Shown here: piece by piece, positions 40,600 to 49,796 of the stretch
How positions within the stretch are numbered: position 1 is the stretch's first letter
How the letters are laid out: each line of letters opens with the position of its first letter
Origin: Bacteroidota bacterium
GTDB taxonomy: Bacteria; Bacteroidota; Ignavibacteria; Kryptoniales; JAKASW01
Assembly: GCA_021789975.1 (NCBI GenBank)
Contig: JAJYIT010000030.1
Span: forward strand, 1-51,083
Length of the DNA: 51,083 nt
Direction of reading: 5' to 3'
The notes under the pieces: generated by a model
Told to the model about the DNA's origin: nothing
The model's input: the letters and a program-made list of their open reading frames with translations, nothing else
The model's database searches: none
Position numbers and translations under genes: made by a program

Positions 40600-41145
40600 G
40601 TGTCACGAATTGGCAAGAAGCCTGTTCCCATCCCGAAGGGTGTGAGCGTACAGGTCTCCGACGGTGTCCTGAAAGTCAAAGGACCCAAGGGTGAATTAGC
40701 AGCCCTTCTTCATCCTGCGATCTCAGTCGATACCACTGCTGAGGAGTCAGTCGTCAAAGTGAGCGGTGAGGGAAATACCTTCAATGCACTCCACGGGCTG
40801 TGGAGGGCACTGCTGAATAATATGGTAAACGGAGTCACCAAGGGCTATGAGAAGAAATTGGAGATTATCGGCGTAGGCTATCGCGCTGAGATGAAAGGCG
40901 CCAATCTTCAATTAGTCCTGGGATTCTCGCATCCGATTCTGTTCAGACCTCCCGAAGGAATCAAGATACAGGCTTCTTCACCGACTAATCTTGTGATCTC
41001 CGGTACTGACAGGCAGCTCGTCGGACAGATAGCGGCAAAGATCAGGGCCTTTCGTCCGCCGGAACCTTACAAGGGAAAGGGGATCAAGTATGAGAATGAG
41101 TTTATTCGCCGTAAGGCTGGAAAGGCTGCGGCTGCAGCAAAATAA
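40600..41145 (+). CDS. rplF: 50S ribosomal protein L6
   Basis: The 181-residue protein lies near the factor-binding site. SRIGKKPVPIPKGV and RKAGKAA at the end are typical, as is EPYKGKGIKYENEFIRRKAGK. The start is GTG after AAGGAG. Confidence 0.98.
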   Translation: MSRIGKKPVPIPKGVSVQVSDGVLKVKGPKGELAALLHPAISVDTTAEESVVKVSGEGNTFNALHGLWRALLNNMVNGVTKGYEKKLEIIGVGYRAEMKGANLQLVLGFSHPILFRPPEGIKIQASSPTNLVISGTDRQLVGQIAAKIRAFRPPEPYKGKGIKYENEFIRRKAGKAAAAAK

Positions 41146-41164
41146 TTAGCGGAGATATTTCTAA

Positions 41165-41536
41165 ATGGGTCGGCTAGAGAAAAAGAAAATAAGGTCTGCG
41201 AGAGTAAAGCGTGGACTGAAGAAGCGAATCCGGGGCACTTCTGATCGCCCGCGGCTGGTTGTGTACAGAAGTCTTAAACACATTTATGGAACAATCGTCG
41301 ACGACACCAAAGGAAGAACACTGGCACAGCTTTCCAGTGCTAGTAAGGAAGTGGTGGACCAGATCAAGGAAGCTAAAGGCAAGACGAGTGTCAGCAAGAT
41401 CGTCGGGATGGCGCTGGCAAAGAAAGCTCTTGAAAAGGATATTAAGATGGTGGTGCTGGATCGCGGAGGCAGGTTGTATCATGGTCGCGTGAAAGCATTT
41501 GCTGAAGGTGCGCGTGAAGGCGGATTGAAATTTTAA
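41165..41536 (+). CDS. rplR: 50S ribosomal protein L18
   Basis: The 123-residue protein binds 5S rRNA. KKRIRGTSDRPRLVVYRSLKHIY and the ending HGRVKAFAEGAREGGLKF match the family. Confidence 0.97.
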   Translation: MGRLEKKKIRSARVKRGLKKRIRGTSDRPRLVVYRSLKHIYGTIVDDTKGRTLAQLSSASKEVVDQIKEAKGKTSVSKIVGMALAKKALEKDIKMVVLDRGGRLYHGRVKAFAEGAREGGLKF

Positions 41537-41551
41537 GAAGGTATCATACTG

Positions 41552-42127
41552 ATGAAATCAAAAGACCTGAAGGACGCTCAACGAGTAAAGCCTGACGAAA
41601 CTGAGCTGAAAGAAAAGCTTGTACATATCAACCGCGTCGCTAAAGTGGTTAAGGGCGGACGGCGTTTCAGCTTCAATGCTATCGTCGTAGTGGGAGATGG
41701 GAAGGGAAGTGTAGGCATAGGACTCGGTAAGGCAAATGAAGTTAACGATGCTATTAGCAAGGGTGTGGATGACGCGAAGAAGAACGTGGTGAGAGTCGCG
41801 GTACTAAAAGGTACCATTCCACATCCGGTCGTTGGTAAATTTGGTGCTGCCAAAGTTCTTTTGAAGCCTGCTACCCCCGGTACGGGGGTCATTGCCGGCG
41901 GTGGGGTTCGCGCGGTTCTCGAATCAGCGGGCGTTCAAGATGTGCTGACGAAGTCGATGGGTTCCTCAAACCCACATAACGTCGTGAAGGCAACGATGAA
42001 AGCCCTATTGAACCTTTCGGACGCCCGAATGGTCTCTGAAAGGCGAGGAATGAACCCAAGGGATGTCTACAGTATTCCAGCACCTGAACCACCAGCAGTA
42101 CCACAAACTGAACCGGGACAGGTATAA
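41552..42127 (+). CDS. rpsE: 30S ribosomal protein S5
   Basis: The 191-residue protein shapes mRNA entry. [20 protein letters not shown] and [17 protein letters not shown], and [16 protein letters not shown], are conserved; the loop keeps the ordinary spectinomycin-sensitive residues as far as can be judged. About 25 Pro-rich residues extend the C-terminus. Confidence 0.97.
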   Translation: MKSKDLKDAQRVKPDETELKEKLVHINRVAKVVKGGRRFSFNAIVVVGDGKGSVGIGLGKANEVNDAISKGVDDAKKNVVRVAVLKGTIPHPVVGKFGAAKVLLKPATPGTGVIAGGGVRAVLESAGVQDVLTKSMGSSNPHNVVKATMKALLNLSDARMVSERRGMNPRDVYSIPAPEPPAVPQTEPGQV

Positions 42128-42129
42128 TC

Positions 42130-42336
42130 ATGAGTGAACCGAAGAAAATCAAGATAACCCAGATAAGAAGTGTCATTGAGAGACCGTATCCTCAGAAACG
42201 GACCATCAAGGCTCTGGGTCTCGGAAAAATAAGAAAGAGTGTTGTCAAAACAGATACACCGCAGATAAGAGGAATGATCGCCAAGGTTCAGCACCTCGTG
42301 AGTGTCGAACCGGTTCCCGAAGGATCTGCAAGGTAG
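42130..42336 (+). CDS. rpmD: 50S ribosomal protein L30
   Basis: The 68-residue product has KIKITQIRSVIERPYPQK and IKALGLGKIRKSVV, the L30 pattern. It starts two bases after the rpsE stop. Confidence 0.95.
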   Translation: MSEPKKIKITQIRSVIERPYPQKRTIKALGLGKIRKSVVKTDTPQIRGMIAKVQHLVSVEPVPEGSAR

Positions 42337-42343
42337 GAGCTTT

Positions 42344-42838
42344 ATGATGAACATGCTTGGAAATTTGAAGTACGCGCCTGGCTCAAAGAAAAAAGTGAAA
42401 CGCATTGGGCGAGGCGTCGGGTCCGGCCATGGCAAGACGGCAACGAAGGGGCATAAGGGACAACGGTCGAGGTCCGGCGATCAGGTCAGGGCGTGGTTCG
42501 AAGGCGGACAAATGCCTCTAAACAGACGAATACCGAAGTTCGGATTCGTCAGCCCGTTCAGGGTGGAGTACCAGATTGTTAACGTATCTACTTTGGGAAA
42601 GCTAGCCGAAGCGGGCAGGCTTCCGGGAGGAGCCGTAACACCAGAGCTTCTCTACAAAATCGGGACCGTGTCCAACAGAACGCGGCCTGTCAAGATCTTA
42701 GGAGACGGTACCCTGTCTGCAAAGCTGGATGTATCTGCGAATGCATTCAGTTCGTCCGCAGTAGAAAAAATTAAAGCCGCTGGCGGCACATCTAAGGTAA
42801 TTCCGGTTTCGGGCCGGGTAAAACCACTTGAGCAATAA
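42344..42838 (+). CDS. rplO: 50S ribosomal protein L15
   Basis: The 164-residue protein aids late 50S assembly. KKVKRIGRGVGSGHGKTAT and GFEGGQ-type MPLNRRIPKFGF (here WFEGGQMPLNRRIPKFGF) are conserved. ATG at 42344 follows AGGAG; the frame further up is rpmD in another frame. Confidence 0.97.
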   Translation: MMNMLGNLKYAPGSKKKVKRIGRGVGSGHGKTATKGHKGQRSRSGDQVRAWFEGGQMPLNRRIPKFGFVSPFRVEYQIVNVSTLGKLAEAGRLPGGAVTPELLYKIGTVSNRTRPVKILGDGTLSAKLDVSANAFSSSAVEKIKAAGGTSKVIPVSGRVKPLEQ

Positions 42839-42841
42839 GAG

Positions 42842-44185
42842 ATGTCGAGACTAACCGAAAGTTTGAGAAATATCTTCAAGGTTGACGACCTTCGCAAACG
42901 AATAATATTTACCGCGGGTCTTCTGGCTGTCGTGAGGCTCGGTGCTCACATCACGCTTCCAGGTGTAGATGCGTCGCTACTTGCAGAAGTTACACGCACT
43001 CAATCGCAGAACACACTCTTCGGATTGTATGACCTGTTCGCAGGCGGTGCGTTTGAAAATGCCGCCGTGTTTGCACTGGGAATCATGCCGTTCATCAGCG
43101 CGGAAATTGTGATTCAGCTCCTTGGTGCTGTCGTTCCTTACTTCCAAAAACTTCAACGGGAGGGCGAGGAAGGTCAGAAGAAGATTACACAGCTCGCACG
43201 CTATGGCACTGTACTGATTTCCGCCTTACAAGCCTGGGGAGTCAGTGTTAGACTGGAGAGTATGACGACAGGTGGCGGACTTCCGGTTATACCTGAAGCA
43301 GTCAGAGGACTTGGCTTCACTATGTCCACCGTAATCGTACTGACTGCCGGAACCATCTTTATGATGTGGTTGGGCGAGCAGATCACCGAGAAAGGAATTG
43401 GGAATGGCATCTCGCTTATCATCACTGTCAATATTATCGCGAGATTCCCGAATGCTGTTTTGGATGAGTACCAACTGGTCAGTTCAGGAGCAAGAAGCTT
43501 CATTTCTGAGGTTGTTGTCATCGCTCTGATGGTCGCGATTATAGCTGCGATTGTTTATGTTACAGAGGGTACGAGGAAGGTTCCGGTCCAGTACGCCAAA
43601 CGAGTCGTCGGAAGAAAGGTATACGGCGGAGTAACTCAGTATATACCGATTAGAGTCAACACCGCCGGTGTTATGCCCATCATCTTTGCGCAATCGATTA
43701 TGTTTGTTCCTCAGACAATATTGACATTTTTCCCGAACAATGAATTCATGCAGAGTATTGCCGGATATTTCTCCTTTACATCATTTGTATACTCGTTCAT
43801 CTATGCTTTGATGATCATATTCTTCACGTATTTTTACACGGCCATTGCTTTCAATCCGAAAGATGTTTCGGATAACATGAAGAAGCAGGGCGGGTTTGTA
43901 CCTGGCATCAGGCCTGGGCAACACACTGCCGATTTTATCGATAATATTTTGACTAAGGTGACTCTCCCGGGATCGATCTTCCTCGCGATCGTTGCTATTC
44001 TGCCGGCATTCATGGTACGGTTCGGTGTAAGTCAGAGCTTCGCATCCTTCTTCGGCGGTACCAGCCTGCTGATCATTGTCGGCGTCGGACTTGAAACTGT
44101 TCACCAGATCGAGTCTCAACTCGTTATGCACCATTATGATGGGTTCATGAAGACCGGCAAATTGAAGAGCCGCCGCTATTCTTGA
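42842..44185 (+). CDS. secY: Preprotein translocase subunit SecY
   Basis: The 447-residue protein is the protein-conducting channel, with ten membrane helices. ITLPGVDASLL, GGAFENAAVFALGIMPFISAEI, GEQITEKGIGNGISLII and the cytoplasmic loop KDVSDNMKKQGGFVPGIRPG are family marks. It pairs with SecE coded at 17286. It starts three bases after rplO. Confidence 0.98.
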   Translation: MSRLTESLRNIFKVDDLRKRIIFTAGLLAVVRLGAHITLPGVDASLLAEVTRTQSQNTLFGLYDLFAGGAFENAAVFALGIMPFISAEIVIQLLGAVVPYFQKLQREGEEGQKKITQLARYGTVLISALQAWGVSVRLESMTTGGGLPVIPEAVRGLGFTMSTVIVLTAGTIFMMWLGEQITEKGIGNGISLIITVNIIARFPNAVLDEYQLVSSGARSFISEVVVIALMVAIIAAIVYVTEGTRKVPVQYAKRVVGRKVYGGVTQYIPIRVNTAGVMPIIFAQSIMFVPQTILTFFPNNEFMQSIAGYFSFTSFVYSFIYALMIIFFTYFYTAIAFNPKDVSDNMKKQGGFVPGIRPGQHTADFIDNILTKVTLPGSIFLAIVAILPAFMVRFGVSQSFASFFGGTSLLIIVGVGLETVHQIESQLVMHHYDGFMKTGKLKSRRYS

Positions 44186-44191
44186 TATACG

Positions 44192-44959
44192 ATGATAAAT
44201 GTAAAGACTCGCCGCGAGTTGGAATTTATGCGCGAAGTGGGAAAAGTGGTTGGCGGGATCCTGGATACTGTTGAAAAGTACATTAGGCCAGGTGTCACGA
44301 CCAAGGAACTGGATGAGATTGCCGAAGATTTTGTTCTTTCACAGGATGCTAAACCAGCTTTTAAAGGCTATGGATTTGATAGGCGGAATCTCTTTCCCGC
44401 AACTGTCTGTTTATCGATTGATGACCAGGTTGTGCATGGAATACCGGGTTCTCGCCAACTTCAGAAAGGTGAGATCCTATCGGTAGATGTCGGTGCCATC
44501 AAGAACGGTTATTACGGCGATGCAGCTAGAACCTTTCCGATCGGCGAGATATCGGATCAAAAGAAGAAACTCATGGACGTTACGATCAAAGCGCTTAACA
44601 TCGGAATTGAAAACGCAGTGGCCGGTAACCACGTCGAGGATATTTCAAGTGCGATTCAGGATTATGTTGAAAGTAATGGGTTCTCGGTTGTCAGAGATCT
44701 GGTTGGTCACGGGATCGGGACAAAGCTACATGAAGATCCCGCTGTTCCTAACTACGGCAAGAAGGGCAGAGGTGCTCTTCTGAGGAATGGGATGACTCTT
44801 GCGATTGAACCGATGGTAAATGCTGGAACGTTCAGAGTGTACACTGCGAAAGATGGATGGACGGTATATACTTCGGATGGCAAGCCATCTGCTCATTTTG
44901 AACATACAGTTGCGATTTCAGATGGAAAACCCGAAATACTAACATTGTCCAATCGATAG
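44192..44959 (+). CDS. map: Methionine aminopeptidase, type I
   Basis: The 255-residue enzyme removes the initiator Met. The metal ligands are seen in [20 protein letters not shown] (two Asp), [14 protein letters not shown] (His), AIEPMVNAG (Glu) and HFEHTVAI (Glu). VVHGIPGSR holds the substrate His. It lies between secY and infA; adk is absent from this place. Confidence 0.97.
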   Translation: MINVKTRRELEFMREVGKVVGGILDTVEKYIRPGVTTKELDEIAEDFVLSQDAKPAFKGYGFDRRNLFPATVCLSIDDQVVHGIPGSRQLQKGEILSVDVGAIKNGYYGDAARTFPIGEISDQKKKLMDVTIKALNIGIENAVAGNHVEDISSAIQDYVESNGFSVVRDLVGHGIGTKLHEDPAVPNYGKKGRGALLRNGMTLAIEPMVNAGTFRVYTAKDGWTVYTSDGKPSAHFEHTVAISDGKPEILTLSNR

Positions 44960-44969
44960 GATCCTTCGG

Positions 44970-45188
44970 ATGGCAAAGCAAGGTCAAATCAAGGTCGACG
45001 GTACGATCAGCGAAACTCTGCCTAATGCGACTTTCCGTGTGAAGCTGGACAACGGTCATGAGATATTAGCACATATCTCTGGCAAAATGAGAATGAATTT
45101 CATAAAAATATTGGTCGGAGACAAGGTTACCGTGGAACTCTCCCCCTACGATTTATCGAAGGGCCGAATTGTATACCGCTATAAGTGA
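44970..45188 (+). CDS. infA: Translation initiation factor IF-1
   Basis: The 72-residue OB-fold protein occupies the A site during initiation. [37 protein letters not shown] and [18 protein letters not shown] are the full family sequence. Confidence 0.98.
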   Translation: MAKQGQIKVDGTISETLPNATFRVKLDNGHEILAHISGKMRMNFIKILVGDKVTVELSPYDLSKGRIVYRYK

Positions 45189-45200
45189 GGTAATGTCATA

Positions 45201-45317
45201 ATGAAAGTCCGAGCATCTGTCAGAAAACTCTGCGACAATTGCAAGATCGTAAAGCGCAAAGGCGTCGTGAGGGTTATTTGCAAGAAGAACCCAAAGCACA
45301 AGCAGCGCCAGGGATGA
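45201..45317 (+). CDS. rpmJ: 50S ribosomal protein L36
   Basis: The 38-residue product [19 protein letters not shown] onward has the zinc-binding Cys pair CDNC, a third Cys in VICKKN, and the closing His in NPKHKQRQG. It lies 12 bases after infA, its normal place. Confidence 0.96.
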   Translation: MKVRASVRKLCDNCKIVKRKGVVRVICKKNPKHKQRQG

Positions 45318-45411
45318 ATGCAAACAGTAGGAAGTAAGTAGTAGTGAGTAGGTAGCATGTTTTGGGCAACCTACAAGCTTCGACACGCAACCTAAGTAAA
45401 GGAGAATCAAG
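45318..45411 (+). other. rpmJ-rpsM gap with TAG-rich repeats and a hairpin
   Basis: About 30 bases (45326-45355) are an imperfect repeat of GTAG/AGTA units. GTAGGT (45348-45353) can pair with ACCTAC (45369-45374). AAAGGAG then precedes rpsM. In E. coli the S4 repressor site of the alpha operon lies in this leader; here it is only a guess. Confidence 0.35.
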
Positions 45412-45795
45412 TTGGCAAGAATTTCAGGAGTCGATTTACCGAAGGGAAAACGGGCCGAGTACGGCTTGACTTATATATATGGGATCGGTCATGCCTCTGC
45501 GCTGGATATTCTCGATAAAGCTGGTATCGACCCCGCGAGGCATATAGGTGAATTGAGTGACGAGGAAGTGGCGCGTATCCGTCAGGTAATCACTTCGGAT
45601 TACAAGGTTGAAGGTTCGCTTCGAAGCGAGAACCAGATGAATATAAAACGACTCATGGATATCGGCAGTTATCGAGGTCTCAGGCACCGCAAAGGACTGC
45701 CGGTCCGAGGGCAGAGGACCAGAACCAATTCGCGAACTCGGAAAGGGAAGAGGCGCACTGTTGCAGGTAGGAAGAAGGCAGCTGCGAAGAAATAA
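45412..45795 (+). CDS. rpsM: 30S ribosomal protein S13
   Basis: The 127-residue protein makes head-to-large-subunit bridges. [25 protein letters not shown] and [22 protein letters not shown] are standard. The start is TTG after AAAGGAG. Confidence 0.98.
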   Translation: MARISGVDLPKGKRAEYGLTYIYGIGHASALDILDKAGIDPARHIGELSDEEVARIRQVITSDYKVEGSLRSENQMNIKRLMDIGSYRGLRHRKGLPVRGQRTRTNSRTRKGKRRTVAGRKKAAAKK

Positions 45796-45814
45796 ATAAC
45801 AGGAGAGATTTAAA

Positions 45815-46201
45815 TTGTCAAAAGTTGCAGGCAAGAAACGAAAGAAAACCACAGTTGACGCACACGGCATTGCCCATATTAAAGCCAGCTTCAACAATAC
45901 CGTTGTTGCCTTAACCGACATTTACGGTAACGTAGTATCATGGTCATCAGCCGGAAAAATGGGTTTCAAGGGCTCCAGAAAAAGTACTCCATACGCTGCA
46001 CAATCAGCCGGAGAGGCAGCGGCTAAGGAGGCAGCAAACCTGGGCATGAAAAAGGTGGAGGTCCTGGTCAAAGGGCCTGGTTCAGGAAGGGAAGCGGCTA
46101 TCAGGTCACTCCAAACCGGCGGACTCGAAATCACGAGCATACGAGACGTTACCCCTATCCCTCATAACGGATGCCGACCACCGAAGAGACGAAGAGTTTA
46201 A
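45815..46201 (+). CDS. rpsK: 30S ribosomal protein S11
   Basis: The 128-residue protein lies on the platform near the E site. [20 protein letters not shown] and [18 protein letters not shown] are conserved. The start is TTG after AGGAGA. Confidence 0.98.
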   Translation: MSKVAGKKRKKTTVDAHGIAHIKASFNNTVVALTDIYGNVVSWSSAGKMGFKGSRKSTPYAAQSAGEAAAKEAANLGMKKVEVLVKGPGSGREAAIRSLQTGGLEITSIRDVTPIPHNGCRPPKRRRV

Positions 46202-46221
46202 CGAAATATTCGGAGTTTTGA

Positions 46222-46854
46222 ATGGGAAGATATGTTGACTCAAGTTGCAGACTTTGTAGAAGGGAAAGACAAAAACTTTTCCTGAAAGGTGTCAAGTGCT
46301 ATACGGACAAGTGTCCGCTGGAGAAGCGTAATTACCCGCCGGGTGAACACGGCCTTCGAAGACGTGCGAAAGTCAGCGAGTACGGGATACAGCTGCGCGA
46401 AAAGCAGAAGGTGAAGAGAATTTACGGCGTTTTCGAAGACCAGTTCAGGCATTACTTTGAATTGGCTTCGCACCAGAAGGGAAGAACCGGTGAGAACCTC
46501 CTGAAGCTTTTGGAGAGAAGACTGGACAATGTGTTGTACAGACTCGGGTTCGCACCGTCGCGAAAGTCCGCAAGACAATTGGTGCTTCATGGTCACTTTC
46601 TTATAAATGGGAAAAGGGTGAACGTCGCATCGTATCTGTTGAGGGCAGGCGATACTGTTAAGGTCGCCGACCGAAGCAATCAGCTTGATACTATCCACTC
46701 GGCGTTGAAAAGAGTGAAAGACGGGATGTTGCCATCCTATTTACAGTTGGATAAGGCACAACTAACAGGTACGTTCCTTCAGGTTCCTGAGAGAGCAGAA
46801 ATACCGTTGCCAGATGTGAATGAACAGTTGATTGTTGAATTGTATTCGAAGTAG
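46222..46854 (+). CDS. rpsD: 30S ribosomal protein S4, zinc-binding form
   Basis: The 210-residue protein nucleates 30S assembly. The N-terminus keeps the zinc-site Cys (CRLCRRE, CYTDKC) of the C+ form, and the S4 RNA-binding domain shows [23 protein letters not shown]. In E. coli it represses the alpha operon. Confidence 0.98.
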   Translation: MGRYVDSSCRLCRRERQKLFLKGVKCYTDKCPLEKRNYPPGEHGLRRRAKVSEYGIQLREKQKVKRIYGVFEDQFRHYFELASHQKGRTGENLLKLLERRLDNVLYRLGFAPSRKSARQLVLHGHFLINGKRVNVASYLLRAGDTVKVADRSNQLDTIHSALKRVKDGMLPSYLQLDKAQLTGTFLQVPERAEIPLPDVNEQLIVELYSK

Positions 46855-46909
46855 AGTTACGAGCCGATGATCTCAAGCGTCCCGGTCGTCGTCACACCCG
46901 GCAATTCGG

Positions 46910-46924
46910 ATGTCCCAGGGACAT
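46910..46924 (+). promoter_or_regulatory. Short hairpin before rpoA
   Basis: ATGTCC and GGACAT form a perfect 6-bp stem with a CAG loop in the 99-base rpsD-rpoA gap. It is not a terminator, as no U tract follows. It may help set rpoA expression apart from the ribosomal genes. Confidence 0.35.
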
Positions 46925-46953
46925 ATCAAAAATTCAAGTGAGGTGAAAATCTA

Positions 46954-47943
46954 ATGAGCGCCGTGAAATTGCAAATGCCAGAGACAATTGTTTTGGATCA
47001 ATCAAGCTACAGCAACACATTTGGACGTTTCATCGTGGAACCGCTTGAGCGCGGATACTCCACGACTTTGGGCAACTCTTTCAGGAGAGTCCTGTTATCG
47101 TCAATTCCTGGCTGGACATTTACTCATTTCAGGATACCCGGCGCGCTCCACGAATTCTCAACCATCAAAGGAATGGCAGAAGACCTCGTGGATTTTACCC
47201 TTAACCTCAAAGGGATAAGAATAAAACTGATCGACAAGAAAATCAATAAGATTGCGGTCAAATTAAAGGGTCCCATGGAGTTTACGGCGGACGAAATACA
47301 GAGACAGTTTCCTCAGGTCGAGGTACTTAATCCGACTCATCATATCGCCACAATAAGCGACTCAAGAGAGATTGAAATCGAACTGCGTATCGGCCGCGGC
47401 AAAGGATACGAACCAGCGGAGGATCACAAACTTGTTGAGGCACCGGAAGATCTCGTTTCGGTGGACGCTCTTTATTCGCCGATCAGAAACGTAAGATTCT
47501 TTGTGCAGCCCACGGGCATCGGTGAGAAGATTACTCTTGAAAAATTGACGCTCGAAGTTGAAACAGATGGATCTATAACTCCTGAGGACGCAGTTACAAC
47601 GGCTGCAAAAATGCTCCAGGATCACATCCAGCTATTCCTGAATCTTGGGATACATCAGGAGGCATCAGATGAAGGTTCGGCCCAGGAAGAAGAAGCTGCC
47701 CGCATCAGGAAGCTTTTGAAGATGTCGGTCGACGACTTAGAGCTGTCTGTTAGGGCACATAATTGCCTGAAGGCTGCGAACATCCACACAATCTCTGAAC
47801 TTGTCAACAAAGACGAAGCCGAGTTGCTCAAATTTAGAAACTTCGGCAGGAAGTCGCTGGCAGAACTTGCTGAGAAAATCGGTAGCATGGGATTGAATTT
47901 CGGGATGGATGTAACCAAGTATCTCAAAGAAGACAACGAATGA
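46954..47943 (+). CDS. rpoA: DNA-directed RNA polymerase subunit alpha
   Basis: The 329-residue subunit dimerises to start polymerase assembly. The N-terminal domain has EPLERGYSTTLGNSFRRVLLSS and the C-terminal domain (about 255-329) has LELSVRAHNCLKAANIHTI and FRNFGRKSLAEL, which touches UP elements and activators. An acidic linker (EGSAQEEEAA) joins them. Confidence 0.98.
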   Translation: MSAVKLQMPETIVLDQSSYSNTFGRFIVEPLERGYSTTLGNSFRRVLLSSIPGWTFTHFRIPGALHEFSTIKGMAEDLVDFTLNLKGIRIKLIDKKINKIAVKLKGPMEFTADEIQRQFPQVEVLNPTHHIATISDSREIEIELRIGRGKGYEPAEDHKLVEAPEDLVSVDALYSPIRNVRFFVQPTGIGEKITLEKLTLEVETDGSITPEDAVTTAAKMLQDHIQLFLNLGIHQEASDEGSAQEEEAARIRKLLKMSVDDLELSVRAHNCLKAANIHTISELVNKDEAELLKFRNFGRKSLAELAEKIGSMGLNFGMDVTKYLKEDNE

Positions 47944-47958
47944 TCGGAGTTTTTTGAA

Positions 47959-48435
47959 ATGCGACATCTTAACTCAGGAAGAAAACTTAAACGGACTGCC
48001 AGCCACAGGAAGGCGCTGATGGAATCTCTGGCAACAAATCTGTTCCTATACAAACAAGTACGCACAACTCTTGCGAAGGCAAAAGAGACTCGCGTCTTTG
48101 TGGAACCGTTAATAACGAAAGCAAAGAAGGACTCGGTGGCAACTCGCCGTCATGTCGCAAGGTTTATTAAGGACAGGGAAGCGGTAAGAATTCTTTTCAG
48201 TGAGATTGCACCGAAAGCTATTGATCGGCCGGGCGGGTATACACGAGTCGTTAAACTGGGGCAACGCCACGGAGATGGCGGTGAAGTCGCTGTAATAGAA
48301 TTAGTGGACTTCAATGCTGCAGATGAAGCGCAGAAGCGGCGCAAAGTGTCGAAAGAAGAGGAAAGCAAACCCGAAGCTGAAGCCACAAAAGCCGAGCCGG
48401 TTAAAGAAAAACAGGAATCCGCACCATCTGCCTGA
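47959..48435 (+). CDS. rplQ: 50S ribosomal protein L17 with acidic tail
   Basis: The L17 core (RHLNSGRKLKRTASHRKALM, VRTTLAKAKETR, YTRVVKLGQRHGDGGEVAVIEL) is complete in about 120 residues. The last 40 or so are Glu/Lys/Ala-rich, giving 158 residues. It is the last gene of the ribosomal cluster. Confidence 0.97.
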   Translation: MRHLNSGRKLKRTASHRKALMESLATNLFLYKQVRTTLAKAKETRVFVEPLITKAKKDSVATRRHVARFIKDREAVRILFSEIAPKAIDRPGGYTRVVKLGQRHGDGGEVAVIELVDFNAADEAQKRRKVSKEEESKPEAEATKAEPVKEKQESAPSA

Positions 48436-48617
48436 TCTGGCAATCACCTCCAGAATGTAAGTTAAGATTGTTGCGAGTGTAGCATTCGAGGGTTGAACCG
48501 GAACGCGGTTCATTCCGTGTTGAGGATCTCCTGCTCGACCGCTATGAATGCGGGGATTCTTCCGACAAAATTCATCCGCCTACCCAACGTCAGTTCCGCT
48601 TCAAGAGTTGTGTCGCA
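48436..48617. other. Gap between rplQ and the convergent methyltransferase gene
   Basis: No gene is seen. It holds an inverted repeat GAACCG/CGGTTC (48495-48500 and 48506-48511) that could mark the end of the rplQ transcript, without a U tract. Confidence 0.4.
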
Positions 48618-48643
48618 CCGAAAGACGTATTTATGTCTTTCGG
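48618..48643. terminator. Hairpin spanning the 3' end of the methyltransferase gene
   Basis: CCGAAAGAC (48618-48626) and GTCTTTCGG (48635-48643) form a perfect 9-bp stem with an eight-base loop. The methyltransferase stop codon (48633-48631) lies in the loop. It could serve both converging transcripts, but neither strand has a U tract after it. Confidence 0.45.
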
Positions 48644-49479
48644 CAGTTGAACGTCGCGAACGGGACTTCCATATCCAGACTGCCTGACATCTGAGCGATC
48701 TCGTTGAGCTCACCCTCAATCCGCCTGAAGACATCGTCTCGAAACTCCGATGGTAGTATCTTTCTCCAGCTCGGCAGGAAAGCGGTTCTAATCAGAAAGT
48801 GGTTCATCATGGCAGTGCCGGTTGCAAACCGGTAACTGAACTTGTCATCAACTACCTTCTGTACCTTGAATCCGAACGATGTCAGGCGATTTTCAAGATG
48901 GAGGAGTGGAATTCTCTTCCTGCGGATATGCTCAGACAAAAAACTTAGGTATTCCTGTAATTTCATCTCATAGAGTGTTTTGCGGAACACTTCATAGAAC
49001 CTTGCAAATGTCCGGTCTGTATTCATAGTAAAAACGAATTGCGCCCCTTTTCGTGAGACTCGGTTGCATTCCGAGAGAGTCCGCGACAGGTTCTGCACAT
49101 TATTAAGTCCGTTGTTGGAGACAACCAGGTCGAAAGTCAGATCCTTAAAAGGAATCCGTTCGCCTCTGGCAAGCAATAGAAATGCGTTGGGAATGCTGGA
49201 GAGTCTGGTTTTCCGATTTGCCAGCGATACTCCTTCAATCGATGGATCGATGCCGATGACCTGAGACCCATCCCCCAATCTCATTGCGATCTCAAGCAAA
49301 GGAAATCCGAGACCACTGCCGATATCAATGACTCTCATACTCGTTTTGCACTCGATCTCTTCAAGCAGACGCAGACCGAAGGGGGCAGACCAAAGCGGTA
49401 GATCGTCCGTTATCATAGAGGCATCGGTAAATTTTTTTAAAGCGCGCTCAATCATAAAGATGTTCTGATTTGGAGTCAT
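48631..49479 (-). CDS. Class I SAM-dependent methyltransferase, substrate unknown
   Basis: The 282-residue product has a Rossmann methyltransferase domain: VIDIGSGLGFPLLEIA (motif I, about 50-65), VIGIDPSIEG (motif II, near 74) and DLVVSNNGLNNVQNLSRTL (motif IV region, about 125-143). The C-terminal third, with FSYRFATGTAMMNHFLIRTAF, looks like a substrate lid shared with UbiE/COQ5-like small-molecule enzymes. No substrate can be named. It stands alone on the minus strand, with ATG and no clear ribosome site. Confidence 0.85.
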   Translation of the reverse strand: MTPNQNIFMIERALKKFTDASMITDDLPLWSAPFGLRLLEEIECKTSMRVIDIGSGLGFPLLEIAMRLGDGSQVIGIDPSIEGVSLANRKTRLSSIPNAFLLLARGERIPFKDLTFDLVVSNNGLNNVQNLSRTLSECNRVSRKGAQFVFTMNTDRTFARFYEVFRKTLYEMKLQEYLSFLSEHIRRKRIPLLHLENRLTSFGFKVQKVVDDKFSYRFATGTAMMNHFLIRTAFLPSWRKILPSEFRDDVFRRIEGELNEIAQMSGSLDMEVPFATFNCRKT

Positions 49480-49796
49480 ACTAATTCAAGGAAATACAGG
49501 CTCAATCAAAATGTGCGTCCAATAATCTAGGTATCATTCAAGTTCGATCACGACACGTGTGATAAGCCCTTCGAGTCGCAAGGTAGCAGTGTCCCTGAAT
49601 AGATTCAACGTTCGTTTCAATCTTCGAACCGGGGCGACCCACGTTCTATTTTTGCCCTATAATATGGCTGCGTTTTAATGTTTTGACGGTAATTGAATTA
49701 AGTTGCATCTTCTCTACGGAAGTATTGCGGATTGAGATTCTTCGGTTTATTTCTTAAATTAGTGAGTTATAAAACCCTAATGGGGAACAGGAACTT
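49480..49796. other. Divergent region between the methyltransferase gene and engB
   Basis: No gene is seen in 317 bases. It holds the engB promoter (49732-49760), a perfect TATAAT (49656-49661 region, in CCCTATAATATGG) without a good -35, and a partial palindrome ATCAC/GTGAT (49547-49551 and 49559-49563) with an ACACGTGT core, which may bind a regulator. Confidence 0.45.
49732..49760 (+). promoter_or_regulatory. Promoter of engB
   Basis: TTGAGA (49732-49737), a 17-base spacer and TAAATT (49755-49760) lie 36 bases before the engB ATG. The -10 is identical to that of the tRNA cluster promoter. Confidence 0.6.

Noticed and set aside
48493-48687. Plus-strand frame after rplQ
   Set aside because: It overlaps the 3' end of the methyltransferase gene and the hairpin, and has no recognisable product.
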